Shown here: positions 1 through 6,727 of the stretch, piece by piece | Layout of the letters: each line of letters begins with the position of its first letter | Position numbering within the stretch: position 1 is the first letter of the stretch | Assembly (NCBI GenBank): GCA_946887155.1 | Contig: CAMPKM010000160.1 | Span: 1 to 6,830, forward strand | DNA length: 6,830 nt | From: an uncultured Gemmatimonadota bacterium | GTDB taxonomy: Bacteria > Gemmatimonadota > Gemmatimonadetes > Gemmatimonadales > Gemmatimonadaceae | Direction: 5' to 3' | Notes under the pieces: generated by a model | What the model saw: only the letters and a program-made list of their open reading frames with translations | Told to the model about the DNA's origin: nothing | Database searches by the model: none | Made by a program: the position numbers and the translations under genes

Positions 1-2
1 GC

Positions 3-212
3 CTCGTAGTCACCGTTGTCCCCGTGGTCGCGTTGGCCGCCTGTGCGTCGCCGACGGCACCGGCCGCGTTTGAAAACGCCTGCCCGTCGGGCAAGGTCCC
101 GTACGCTACCTGCGCCAACCCTGACTATATCAACCCGATGGGTGACTACATCAACCCGATGGGTGATTACATCAATCCCCTGGGCCGGGATACGGTCAGG
201 ACGAGCGAGTAA
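3..212 (+). CDS. Small repeat-containing lipoprotein, 5' end missing (cut by window edge)
   Basis: The reading frame is open from the left edge to the TAA at 210-212, giving 69 visible residues. The first 13 are a hydrophobic signal-peptide core ending in a lipobox, LAA followed by Cys (visible residue 14), so the mature protein should be a lipid-anchored chain of about 56 residues. The real start, with its positively charged n-region, lies outside the window; the in-frame GTG at 24 would remove most of the signal peptide and is unlikely to be the start. The mature part has two further cysteines (ACPSG and ATCAN), which could form a disulfide. It ends with three tandem copies of DYINPMG or DYINPLG and a short polar tail. 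The gene converges on the TPR-like gene and overlaps its 3' end by 17 bp. I do not recognise the family. The lipoprotein call is fairly secure from the lipobox; the function is unknown. Confidence 0.65.
   Translation, partial: LVVTVVPVVALAACASPTAPAAFENACPSGKVPYATCANPDYINPMGDYINPMGDYINPLGRDTVRTSE
123..185 (+). repeat. Three 21-bp in-frame tandem repeats encoding DYINP(M/L)G
   Basis: Three direct units lie at 123-143, 144-164 and 165-185. Units 1 and 2 differ by one silent base (TAT versus TAC for Tyr). Unit 3 differs from unit 2 at several codons, mostly silently, with one Met-to-Leu change. The mostly silent divergence suggests that the peptide repeat is under selection and is not a very recent slippage product. 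The repeat lies in the C-terminal half of the small lipoprotein. Confidence 0.9.
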
Positions 213-1470
213 GTGCCAGCATTCCCGCCGCGTCGCCCACTTCGAACTCCGCCAGGTGGGCGACGACTTCACGGGAAGGATTCGTCAGAGTGACTGAAGC
301 TGCAACCGGTGGTAAAGCTTTCGCCACCACGCTGGGTTCTGTCTTGTGAACGAGTTCGAAAAATCCGCGCGCTTTAGCAAGCTTGCGCGCGCGGACAAGG
401 AAGTCTTCGTGTTCCGGGACGTTACCTACCGTCGCATACGCCATTGCCAACTGGTACAGCGCCTGCGCGTTCTCGTAAGGCAGACCCGACGTACTGGTAC
501 GCGTGGTGACTTCGTGTCGAACACGCGCGAGAACGTTGTGATCTCCCGCCTGCGCGGCGGCCATGGCGGCGCCGCCCAGGGCGCTGAGAGCGATCCGCCC
601 CGAAACGGCGCGAGACAGCACCGCTGCGTAGGCCCGCAGCGCAGCCGCAGGATATCCGGAGTCAAGGCAAAGTTGGGCCAGGTTTCCGAGCGCTTCTGAT
701 TCACGACCGGAATCGCCGTCGGACAATTTCAGTGTCGACCAGCCATGCTGTAGCGCACGATCGAAGTTCTTGCTGATCGCGTGACAAATGGTGAGGCCCT
801 GATGCGCAAGACGCATGAGCTCCCGGTCTTCGACCGTTTCGCCCAGTTCCAGCCCACGCTCGAAAAAGACTCGCGACCTGGGATAGTTCCCGCGCACGCG
901 ATCGACCACGCCACGACCGATGAAAGCGCGGGCGAGAACCGTAAGGTCCTTCGCCTTCTCTCCCAGCCGTTCGGCGGCGCTGTATATCTCTTCGGCGGCA
1001 TCGAGATCTCCCAGCAAGCGCGCGATCATCCCTTGATCCGCCGCGAGCAGGCCGTGTTCACGGTCGCAGGCTTCCCCGGCAACTTTTCGCGTCATCGTCA
1101 CCAGCGTGTAGGCCATCGACAACGCACCGGCGTATGCCATCCGTGTAGCCATCCCGCGGACACCGCGCGCCAGCGCGTCAGCACCGTCCCGCGACCGCAG
1201 GTTGGAAAAGCCGTCTACCACCAGCAGGAGATCCGCGATTTCCACCTTCGGAATGTCCGTACCGTCAGTTGCAGGCTGGGCAAACTCCCGAAGTGCCGCC
1301 GCACACTGCGCCCCAAGCGTCGGCAGGTCCTGTGGCGTCGCCCGGCAGATGCGCGAAATACAATGCGCGCTGAGCAGCCAGACCGTATCAGCACCGCCAA
1401 AGTCTTCCCGCGTCTTGTCCCGCGCGAGGTCGGATCGGTAGGCGTCCAGCGGCGCTTCAGGAACCAGCAT
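196..1470 (-). CDS. TPR-like helical repeat protein of unknown function
   Basis: With the preferred start this is a 424-residue soluble, Ala/Leu/Arg-rich protein with no signal peptide or membrane segment. From about residue 140 to 367 it reads as roughly six degenerate TPR units. The clearest are near 140-172 (LLGDLDAAEEIYSAAERLG) and 177-213 (VRGNYPRSRVFFERGLELGE), each with the small-residue and Gly/Tyr/Ala pattern of helix A and helix B. The first 130 or so residues look helical but match no domain I know, and I see no DNA-binding motif. TPR arrays usually mediate protein contacts, so a scaffold or regulatory role is possible but not shown. The frame is open back to a GTG at 1567-1569, but codons between that point and 1470 lose the G/C-ending preference of the body. 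The ATG at 1468-1470 has a weak GAAGGG about 10 bases upstream, so I chose it. The stop lies inside the convergent lipoprotein gene. Confidence 0.75.
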   Translation of the reverse strand: MLVPEAPLDAYRSDLARDKTREDFGGADTVWLLSAHCISRICRATPQDLPTLGAQCAAALREFAQPATDGTDIPKVEIADLLLVVDGFSNLRSRDGADALARGVRGMATRMAYAGALSMAYTLVTMTRKVAGEACDREHGLLAADQGMIARLLGDLDAAEEIYSAAERLGEKAKDLTVLARAFIGRGVVDRVRGNYPRSRVFFERGLELGETVEDRELMRLAHQGLTICHAISKNFDRALQHGWSTLKLSDGDSGRESEALGNLAQLCLDSGYPAAALRAYAAVLSRAVSGRIALSALGGAAMAAAQAGDHNVLARVRHEVTTRTSTSGLPYENAQALYQLAMAYATVGNVPEHEDFLVRARKLAKARGFFELVHKTEPSVVAKALPPVAASVTLTNPSREVVAHLAEFEVGDAAGMLALTRSS

Positions 1471-1671
1471 TATTTGAAAACCCTTCGAAAGAGTGGACTG
1501 ATGGCCCGTCTGTGACAGACAAGACTCCTGCATGACCAACTGGCAATCCGCCCGCAACCCGCAAGCCACAGCGAGTGCTTTTTCGACCTACTGACACTAA
1601 GAAACCGGGCTCGCAAAACAAGGGCCGTTACTGGCAATGCAACAGGAAGGTGCTACGGCTGCCGAAAGTCG
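1471..1671. other. Intergenic region upstream of the TPR-like gene
   Basis: These 201 bp separate the stop of the M48 protease gene from the preferred start of the TPR-like gene; both genes are on the minus strand. The base composition is less G/C-biased than in the flanking genes. It holds one short imperfect palindrome (1508-1520) and half of another at its upper end. I found no convincing -35/-10 pair and no stem-loop followed by a T-run, so neither a promoter nor a terminator can be placed. The length nevertheless suggests that the TPR-like gene has its own promoter here. Confidence 0.4.
1508..1520. promoter_or_regulatory. Short palindrome GTCTGT-G-ACAGAC, possible operator
   Basis: Two 6-bp arms are perfect reverse complements around one central base. 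The site lies about 38 bp upstream of the preferred TPR-like start codon, where a repressor or activator could bind. No matching second site is visible, and a palindrome of this size can occur by chance. If translation started at the GTG at 1569, this would simply be coding sequence. Confidence 0.2.
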
Positions 1672-1680
1672 CTAGCGACT
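1667..1680. repeat. Perfect 14-bp palindrome spanning the M48 gene stop codon
   Basis: AGTCGCTAGCGACT is identical to its own reverse complement. It contains the TAG stop of the M48 protease gene and a central CTAG. With no unpaired loop it would make a poor hairpin in RNA, and no T-run follows on the minus strand, so it is not a standard intrinsic terminator. It could be a protein-binding or modification site, or chance. Confidence 0.4.
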
Positions 1681-2484
1681 CACCGCAAGTTGGTGCACCA
1701 CTTCCTTGAATGCGGCAAAGCCCGGTTCATCGGCGACCAGTTGGTCCAGGCGCGCAGGACCGATTCTGGTAATTAATGAGGAAGTTCTAGTCACGCGATC
1801 CACCTCCAGTGGGTGGCTGCCAAACCAGGATTCCAGTTCGCTGGGACGGGACGAACGAAGCGCCGACATCCGTTCGAACATCGCCGGAATACCGCGCGGA
1901 TCAATCCCCGCCGCCAGCAGGTAACCGACTGCCGCCGAATCTGCCTGCGCTTCGTCATCGCGGCTGTACCTGGCAAAGAGGGCCTGACCGCCGACATCGA
2001 TCGCGATCTGCGCTGCCGTGGAACTGCAAATCTGTACGACGGCGCATACCACCGTGACGATCACGCCCGTTTTCGTCCTCGACCGCATCTGGTCCACGCT
2101 GTGGCGCAGGGTAACGTGCGCGATCTCGTGACCCAGAACGCCGGCGAACTCCGAGTAGGACGCGGCGAGTTGAATCAGGCCGCCGTGAACGAACACATGC
2201 CCACCGGGCACGGCGAATGCGTTCACGGTCGTATCGTCGACCAGGTAGAAATGCCAATCCCGCGAATCGCGGTCAGCGACCGTCGTAAGTCGCCGACCGA
2301 CCTGGTCGAGCCACGCCTGGGCCGTTGAATCCTCGAGCACGCGAATCTGCGACCGGATCGATTCCGCGTACTGGTCGCCCAGTTCATCCTCCTGCGCCAG
2401 CGATACGTCGCAGCCGGTGGCCACGAGAGACAGGAACAGCAAGGCGCCGACCCCTGAACGCACGCAGGACGCGCTGGTCGTCAT
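1672..2484 (-). CDS. M48 family zinc metalloprotease, predicted lipoprotein
   Basis: This 270-residue protein is probably exported and lipid-anchored: a hydrophobic stretch at residues 12-22 leads to a lipobox VATG followed by Cys25. The M48 peptidase hallmarks are in order: NAFAVPGGHVFVHGGL at 88-103 (substrate-strand region), HEIAH at 119-123 (two zinc-binding His and the catalytic Glu120), a hydrophobic segment at about 140-170, DDEAQAD with Glu178 as the likely third zinc ligand, and a SHP motif at 223-225. The domain resembles the catalytic part of BepA, LoiP and YcaL, envelope proteases that deal with misfolded outer-membrane proteins. There is no C-terminal TPR domain as in BepA, so it is closer in size to LoiP/YcaL. 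An envelope quality-control role is inferred. The ATG overlaps the stop of the upstream deaminase gene (ATGA), and no Shine-Dalgarno sequence precedes it, which suggests reinitiation after the deaminase gene is translated. Confidence 0.93.
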   Translation of the reverse strand: MTTSASCVRSGVGALLFLSLVATGCDVSLAQEDELGDQYAESIRSQIRVLEDSTAQAWLDQVGRRLTTVADRDSRDWHFYLVDDTTVNAFAVPGGHVFVHGGLIQLAASYSEFAGVLGHEIAHVTLRHSVDQMRSRTKTGVIVTVVCAVVQICSSTAAQIAIDVGGQALFARYSRDDEAQADSAAVGYLLAAGIDPRGIPAMFERMSALRSSRPSELESWFGSHPLEVDRVTRTSSLITRIGPARLDQLVADEPGFAAFKEVVHQLAVSR

Positions 2485-2500
2485 GCGTTGTAGATAACGC
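2481..2500 (-). promoter_or_regulatory. ATGA start/stop overlap with a small inverted repeat upstream (coupling site)
   Basis: On the minus strand the last codons of the deaminase gene contain GCGTT, six bases, then AACGC, immediately followed by ATGA. Here the protease ATG (2484-2482) overlaps the deaminase TGA (2483-2481). The five-base arms could form a weak stem ending right at the start codon. With no ribosome-binding sequence visible, protease translation probably depends on ribosomes finishing the deaminase. The overlap is certain; a role for the stem is a guess. Confidence 0.5.
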
Positions 2501-3053
2501 CGCCGCTGGCGCGGTATTGCTCCAACGTCGCCCGTGCCTCATCACGCAACACACCGTGGACGACTTCGATGCCACGCCGCTCGAGGTAGTGCCACGACTC
2601 CGGAAAGACCGGGCCTTCGTCGAACCGGAGGGCGACCGCATCCTGCCGGGTGGCTCCGCACACGATGCGCCGTACGCCGGCCCAGAGGGCCGCGCCGAGG
2701 CACATCGCGCAGGGATCGCAGGACGAGTACAGCGTATGAGCCGGGAGCCCCGGTGCCGCCAGCGAATAGGCGCCAATCACGGCCTGAGCGCGCATGAACG
2801 CGACCATCTCCGCATGCAGCACCGAATTGTTCAGTCTCACGACCGAGTTGACGCCAAGGGACACCAGCCGGCCGCTTTCGGTTTCGAAAACAGCGGCGCC
2901 GAACGGTCCGCCTGAACCGTGGGCGACATTGGCGCCAGCCAGTTCGATCGCGACGCGCATCCGGTCTTCGTCGGTCGCATAACGACGGGGATCGGTTTCG
3001 CGCGCCGCCGCCCAGGCGGGTATTTCGATCCTGAGCGCACGGGGATCAGTCAT
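2481..3053 (-). CDS. Nucleoside/guanine deaminase-like zinc enzyme
   Basis: This 190-residue protein has the cytidine/deoxycytidylate deaminase fold signature. HAE at residues 80-82 gives a zinc-binding His80 and the proton-shuttling Glu82, and SCDPCAMC at 111-118 supplies the zinc-binding Cys115 and Cys118. GGPFGA at 48-53 and a conserved Asn69 fit the substrate-pocket region of the family. The spacing and the LYSSCDPCAMCLGA segment resemble bacterial guanine deaminases of the GuaD type and tRNA-adenosine deaminases. These enzymes hydrolytically remove an exocyclic amino group, releasing ammonia. Guanine to xanthine is the most likely reaction by resemblance, but the substrate cannot be settled by eye. 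It has about 28 extra N-terminal residues compared with Bacillus GuaD. No signal peptide is seen, so it should be cytosolic. The start is the ATG at 3053, without a clear Shine-Dalgarno sequence. It is the first gene of a two-gene unit with the M48 protease. Confidence 0.88.
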   Translation of the reverse strand: MTDPRALRIEIPAWAAARETDPRRYATDEDRMRVAIELAGANVAHGSGGPFGAAVFETESGRLVSLGVNSVVRLNNSVLHAEMVAFMRAQAVIGAYSLAAPGLPAHTLYSSCDPCAMCLGAALWAGVRRIVCGATRQDAVALRFDEGPVFPESWHYLERRGIEVVHGVLRDEARATLEQYRASGGVIYNA

Positions 3054-3122
3054 GCGTGCGGGGCCGGGGTGCCCGGCTCGATCGCCGTCATGGTTGAGAG
3101 CCTAGTCGAGCGCCGCCCGGCA

Positions 3123-3131
3123 TGGTAGAGT
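3123..3131 (+). promoter_or_regulatory. Candidate extended -10 element (TGGTAGAGT) for fadN-fadA
   Basis: TGG followed by TAGAGT matches the extended -10 pattern TGN-TATAAT at four of six hexamer positions. It would place the transcript start near 3138 and leave a leader of about 70 bases before fadN. No good -35 hexamer lies at the usual distance; a TTGAGA at 3094-3099 is too far upstream. This is a weak candidate based on one element. Confidence 0.25.
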
Positions 3132-3200
3132 CGCTATCGCGTTGCGCGTCCCTTGTCGCAGTGATGACGCGAACCAATCTTCCTCGCGGCACTTCATGAC

Positions 3201-3204
3201 GAGG
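3201..3204 (+). promoter_or_regulatory. Shine-Dalgarno sequence GAGG that decides the fadN start
   Basis: GAGG ends six bases before the ATG at 3211. The in-frame alternatives at TTG 3142 and ATG 3196 have no comparable sequence upstream and would add 23 or 5 residues before the usual N-terminal beta strand of the NAD-binding fold. Confidence 0.6.
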
Positions 3205-3210
3205 GCGGGC

Positions 3211-5517
3211 ATGCGTATAGCGCGGCTGGGCGTTGTTGGCGCGGGTGCGATGGGAACCGGGATCGCGGCACTGGCTGCCTCGGCCGGCTTTCCCGTCGTC
3301 CTCCTCGACGTTCCGGACTCGCCGGATCGCGATGGACGCGCCCGCTCTGCGATCGACAAGGCGCTCAAGTCGCGCACCCCGCCGTTCCTCGACCCGGCGT
3401 CCGCGGCCCGAGTTGAAATCGGCAATATCGAGGATGATCTCGAGCGGCTCAGTCAATGCAACTGGATCATCGAGGCGATCGTCGAGCGGACGGAACCGAA
3501 GCGAGAATTGTTTGCGCGCATCGAGCCGATCCTCCGGCCAAACGCGGTCGTTACGTCCAACACGTCCGGCATTCCCATCCACACCCTGGCCGAGGGCCGC
3601 AGCGAGCGGTTCCGCCAGCATTTTCTCGGTACGCACTTCTTCAATCCGGTCCGGCACCTCCACCTGCTCGAGTTGATACCAACGGGTGCTACGCTGCCCA
3701 CTGTGGTCGCGCGGATCCGGGATTGCGCCGAACGCAACCTGGGTAAGGGAGTCATCCTGGCCCGGGACGTCCCGGGATTCATCGCCAACCGGCTCGGCCT
3801 CCACGGATTGTTCAGGACCATCCGGTTGATGGAGGAATTCGGCCTGACGATCGATGAAGTCGACGCGCTGACTGGCCCGTTCCTCGGGCGCCCGAAATCA
3901 GCAACGTTCCGCACTGCGGACATCTCCGGGCTCGATGTCCTTCTCGACGTCTCAGCGGGATTGTCGGCGACCACCGGCGAAGACTTTTCCCTTCCGGGCT
4001 GGATCCACGACCTCGTGAAGCAGGGCAAGCTTGGCGCAAAAACGGGTGCCGGCTTCTATCGCAAGGAAGGGTCGCAGATCCTGACGCTGGACTGGCGGAC
4101 GGGCGAGTACAAGCCGCAGCAGAGTCCTGAATTCGGCGAGCTGGCTGCGCTGCGAAAGGAACCACTGGAACGCCGGCTGCAAGGTGTCACGAGCGCGGGC
4201 GGCACGTATGCCGAGTTTCTTCGCGCACTGCTGCTCGACACGGCCGCGTACACACTGACGAAAACCCCGGAAATCGCGTACGACATTTCTTCCGTCGATC
4301 GCGCCCTCGAGTGGGGATTTGCGTGGGAGATGGGACCGTTCTCGGTGTACGACGCGATCGGTGTCGACTGGTTGCGGTCGGCGTTCGCCAAGCGCGGCAT
4401 GGGCGAACCGGGCCTGCTCAAGGTCGTTCGGGAAAGCTTCTATCGCCAACTCGGCAGCGGACCTCGCCAGTTGTCACCCGCTGGCGAATATGCGCCCATC
4501 GAGGCGATTCCGCACTCGCTGGATCTCGACCTCGTCGAGTTGCGGCTCGGACAGCTGGCGTCGAACAAGGAAGCCACGCTGCTCGACGTGGGTGACGGCG
4601 TGGCGCTGCTCAAGCTGCACGGCAAGATGAACACGCTGGGCATGGCCGCGCTCGACATGATCGAGCAGTCACTCGACCTGGTGAACCGGTCCGGGTTCGT
4701 GGGGCTGGTGTTAGGCAGCGCGAACGCGACAACGTTTTCCGCGGGCGCCAACCTGGTCGAAGTGCTGGCCGAAGTCGATGCCGGTCACTGGGACGCGCTC
4801 GATACCGCGGTGCGCCGGTTCCAGGGCCTGACGTCGCAGTTGAAGAGCGTCTCGTTCCCCGTCGTGGTCGCGGCGAATGGCATCACGCTGGGTGGCGGCG
4901 CCGAGTTCGCGCTGCACGCGGCACGCATCCAGGCCGGCGCCGAGCTGTACATGGGGCTCGTGGAAGTTGGTGTCGGCCTGCTGCCCGCCGGCGGCGGATG
5001 CAAACAACTCCTCTTCCGGTTCACCAACGAACTGGAGCCGTACGAGGAGGCCGACCCGTTCGAGGCGGTCAAGCGTGCCTTCAAGCTGATCTCGATGGGC
5101 ACCATGAGTGCCAGTGCACTCGACGCGCGCCGGATCGGGCTGTTGCGCGCCGGCGACCGGATTTCCATGAATCGTGACCGGGTGTTGAACGATGCCAAGG
5201 CGCGGGTCATCGAACTGGCCCCGGACTATACGCCTCCCGTCCCGCGCACCATCAGGGCGTTAGGCAGCGAGGCCCTCGGCAACCTCTCGTACGGGATCTG
5301 GGCGATGCGTGAAGGCAACCACATTACCGACCACGAAGTCACGATCGGCAACAAGATCGCCTGGGTGTTGAGCGGCGGTGACGGTCCGCCGCGCATCGTC
5401 AGCGAGCAGGATATCCTCGACCTCGAGCGAGAAGCATTCCTTTCCCTGCTCGGTACGAAGCAAACGCGCGAACGGATCGTGCACATGCTGGAGCACGGCA
5501 AACCCCTGCGGAACTGA
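3211..5517 (+). CDS. fadN: FadN-type 3-hydroxyacyl-CoA dehydrogenase / enoyl-CoA hydratase
   Basis: This is a 768-residue cytosolic beta-oxidation enzyme that hydrates 2-enoyl-CoA to 3-hydroxyacyl-CoA and then oxidises it with NAD to 3-ketoacyl-CoA. The dehydrogenase comes first: a Rossmann motif GAGAMG at residues 10-15 with Asp33 ending the second strand, and active-site residues Ser119 (SNTS), His142 (THFFNP), Glu154 and Asn193 (FIANR). A C-terminal dehydrogenase domain at about 188-286 is followed by a second, degenerate copy at about 331-385 ([10 protein letters not shown]). The hydratase/crotonase domain spans about 455-690, with an oxyanion-hole segment AGANL at 511-515 and both catalytic glutamates, Glu565 and Glu585, at the usual 20-residue spacing. 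The domain order is the reverse of E. coli FadB. The order, the length (Bacillus FadN is about 789) and the C-terminal tail ending HGKPLRN all resemble Bacillus FadN. It is cotranscribed with fadA, which follows after 2 bp. Confidence 0.95.
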   Translation: MRIARLGVVGAGAMGTGIAALAASAGFPVVLLDVPDSPDRDGRARSAIDKALKSRTPPFLDPASAARVEIGNIEDDLERLSQCNWIIEAIVERTEPKRELFARIEPILRPNAVVTSNTSGIPIHTLAEGRSERFRQHFLGTHFFNPVRHLHLLELIPTGATLPTVVARIRDCAERNLGKGVILARDVPGFIANRLGLHGLFRTIRLMEEFGLTIDEVDALTGPFLGRPKSATFRTADISGLDVLLDVSAGLSATTGEDFSLPGWIHDLVKQGKLGAKTGAGFYRKEGSQILTLDWRTGEYKPQQSPEFGELAALRKEPLERRLQGVTSAGGTYAEFLRALLLDTAAYTLTKTPEIAYDISSVDRALEWGFAWEMGPFSVYDAIGVDWLRSAFAKRGMGEPGLLKVVRESFYRQLGSGPRQLSPAGEYAPIEAIPHSLDLDLVELRLGQLASNKEATLLDVGDGVALLKLHGKMNTLGMAALDMIEQSLDLVNRSGFVGLVLGSANATTFSAGANLVEVLAEVDAGHWDALDTAVRRFQGLTSQLKSVSFPVVVAANGITLGGGAEFALHAARIQAGAELYMGLVEVGVGLLPAGGGCKQLLFRFTNELEPYEEADPFEAVKRAFKLISMGTMSASALDARRIGLLRAGDRISMNRDRVLNDAKARVIELAPDYTPPVPRTIRALGSEALGNLSYGIWAMREGNHITDHEVTIGNKIAWVLSGGDGPPRIVSEQDILDLEREAFLSLLGTKQTRERIVHMLEHGKPLRN

Positions 5518-5519
5518 AG

Positions 5520-6683
5520 ATGCCAGAAGCGGTGATTGTCAGCGCCGTGCGGACGGCGGTGGGCCGGGGAAAGGCCGACGGGTCGCTGGCCAACGTGCAT
5601 CCGATCGACCTCTCGGCGCTCGTCATACAGGAAGCCGTGAAGCGCGCAAACGTCGATCCGCGTGACATCGACGACGTACTCTGGGGATGCGCGATGCCCG
5701 AAGGCTCGCAGGGCCTCAACATCGCGCGTCTCGCCGTCCTGCGGGCACGTCTGCCGGTGGAAGTCCCCGCCGCGACGGTGAACCGGTTCTGTTCATCGGG
5801 CCTGCAGTCGATCGCGAGCGCGGCACAGGCGATCATGTCGGGCATGGGCGACGTCATGATCGCCGGTGGCGTGGAGATGATGAGCCAGGTGCCGATGTCT
5901 GGCTGGCACACGCGGCTGCACCCGGCCATGACCGAAGCGATGATTTCAATGGGGCTGACCGCCGAGCGTGTCGCGGATCGGTGGAAGGTGTCGCGCCAGG
6001 AGCAGGACGCGTATGCGCTCGACAGTCATCGCAAGGCAGCGGCGGCACAGGCCGAGGGACGTTTCGACGAGCAGATCGTTCCGGTCCCCGTGCAGCGTGT
6101 GACGTGGACCGGATCGCAGAAGAGCGCCACTGAGGGGCTGTTTGCGGTCGATGAACTCGTACGAACGGACACGAACCTGGAGCGGCTGGCGAAACTCAGG
6201 CCCGCATTCAAGGCTGGCGGCAGCGTCACGGCCGGCAATGCCAGTCCCTACTCCGACGGCGCGGCCGCGGTTGTGGTGGTGAGCGCCGACTACGCACGAG
6301 CGCACGAGCTCGAAGTCCTGGCGCGATTCCGGTCGTTTGCGGTGGCCGGCGTCGAGCCGGACATCATGGGAGTCGGCCCGATTCAGGCGGTACCCAAGGC
6401 GCTCAAGCGCGCCGGTATCTCGCTGTCGGACATTGCGCTCATCGAATTCAACGAGGCGTTTGCGTCGCAGGCACTGGCCGTGAAGCGCGAACTCGCTTTC
6501 CCCGACGACCGGCTGAACGTGAACGGCGGCGCGATCGCGTTAGGCCATCCGCTGGGCGCCACCGGGGCCAAGCTGGTGACGCAACTGGTGCACGAACTCG
6601 GTCGCCGCGGCGGCGGCCACGGCCTGGTGACGATGTGTATCGGTGGGGGCATGGGTGCGGCCGGAGTCCTCGAAGTGCTGTAG
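5520..6683 (+). CDS. fadA: 3-ketoacyl-CoA thiolase (acetyl-CoA acyltransferase)
   Basis: This 387-residue thiolase cleaves 3-ketoacyl-CoA with CoA to give acetyl-CoA and an acyl-CoA two carbons shorter, completing the cycle begun by FadN. The full family signature is present: nucleophilic Cys91 in NRFCSSGLQ, the NEAF loop in the C-terminal half, His343 in [10 protein letters not shown], and the second catalytic Cys373 in TMCIGGGMG near the C-terminus. The length is normal (about 390) and both thiolase halves are intact. The ATG lies 2 bp after the fadN stop, with a weak GGA at 5510-5512 inside the end of fadN, so translation is probably coupled. The operon partner and the sequence favour the degradative FadA over a biosynthetic acetoacetyl-CoA thiolase (PhaA/AtoB), although the two are hard to separate by eye. 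No acyl-CoA dehydrogenase follows within the window, unlike the Bacillus fadN-fadA-fadE order. Confidence 0.94.
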   Translation: MPEAVIVSAVRTAVGRGKADGSLANVHPIDLSALVIQEAVKRANVDPRDIDDVLWGCAMPEGSQGLNIARLAVLRARLPVEVPAATVNRFCSSGLQSIASAAQAIMSGMGDVMIAGGVEMMSQVPMSGWHTRLHPAMTEAMISMGLTAERVADRWKVSRQEQDAYALDSHRKAAAAQAEGRFDEQIVPVPVQRVTWTGSQKSATEGLFAVDELVRTDTNLERLAKLRPAFKAGGSVTAGNASPYSDGAAAVVVVSADYARAHELEVLARFRSFAVAGVEPDIMGVGPIQAVPKALKRAGISLSDIALIEFNEAFASQALAVKRELAFPDDRLNVNGGAIALGHPLGATGAKLVTQLVHELGRRGGGHGLVTMCIGGGMGAAGVLEVL

Positions 6684-6727
6684 GTCAGCTGCACGAAGAA
6701 AGCTCAATAGCACAAAGCACAACGCCT

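Larger units (their letters stand above)
3054..3210. promoter_or_regulatory. Divergent intergenic region between the deaminase-protease unit and fadN-fadA
   Basis: These 157 bp lie between two divergent start codons, so they should contain the promoters of both transcription units. The one recognisable element is an extended -10-like sequence on the plus strand at 3123-3131. I could not place a credible promoter for the minus-strand unit. No fatty-acid-responsive operator (FadR-like palindrome) could be identified by eye. Confidence 0.6.

Noticed and set aside
24..26. GTG as the start of the small lipoprotein
   Set aside because: It would leave only five residues before the lipobox cysteine. 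The frame is open and hydrophobic further upstream to the window edge, so the true start is outside.
781..1515. A long plus-strand open frame (about 244 codons) opposite the TPR-like gene
   Set aside because: It is antisense to a frame with better codon use and visible repeat structure. Its translation is Arg/Pro/His-rich with no recognisable domain, typical of open antisense frames in high-GC DNA.
1813..2915. Plus-strand open frames of 171 and 196 codons opposite the M48 protease and deaminase genes
   Set aside because: The minus-strand genes carry complete catalytic motifs (HEIAH; HAE and PCAMC). The plus-strand translations are low-complexity basic sequences without motifs.
3142..3210. 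Upstream in-frame TTG (3142) and ATG (3196) as alternative fadN starts
   Set aside because: Neither has a Shine-Dalgarno sequence, and the added residues (RVPCRSDDANQSSS and so on) do not look like the family's N-terminus. The ATG at 3211 has GAGG at good spacing and starts right before the first beta strand.
3088..3804. Minus-strand open frame of 238 codons covering the start of fadN and the divergent promoter region
   Set aside because: It is antisense to the conserved NAD-binding domain of FadN, and its Arg/Asp-rich translation resembles no family I know.
6684..6727. Intrinsic terminator after fadA
   Set aside because: No GC-rich stem followed by a T-run is present in this stretch; only short chance complementarities were seen.
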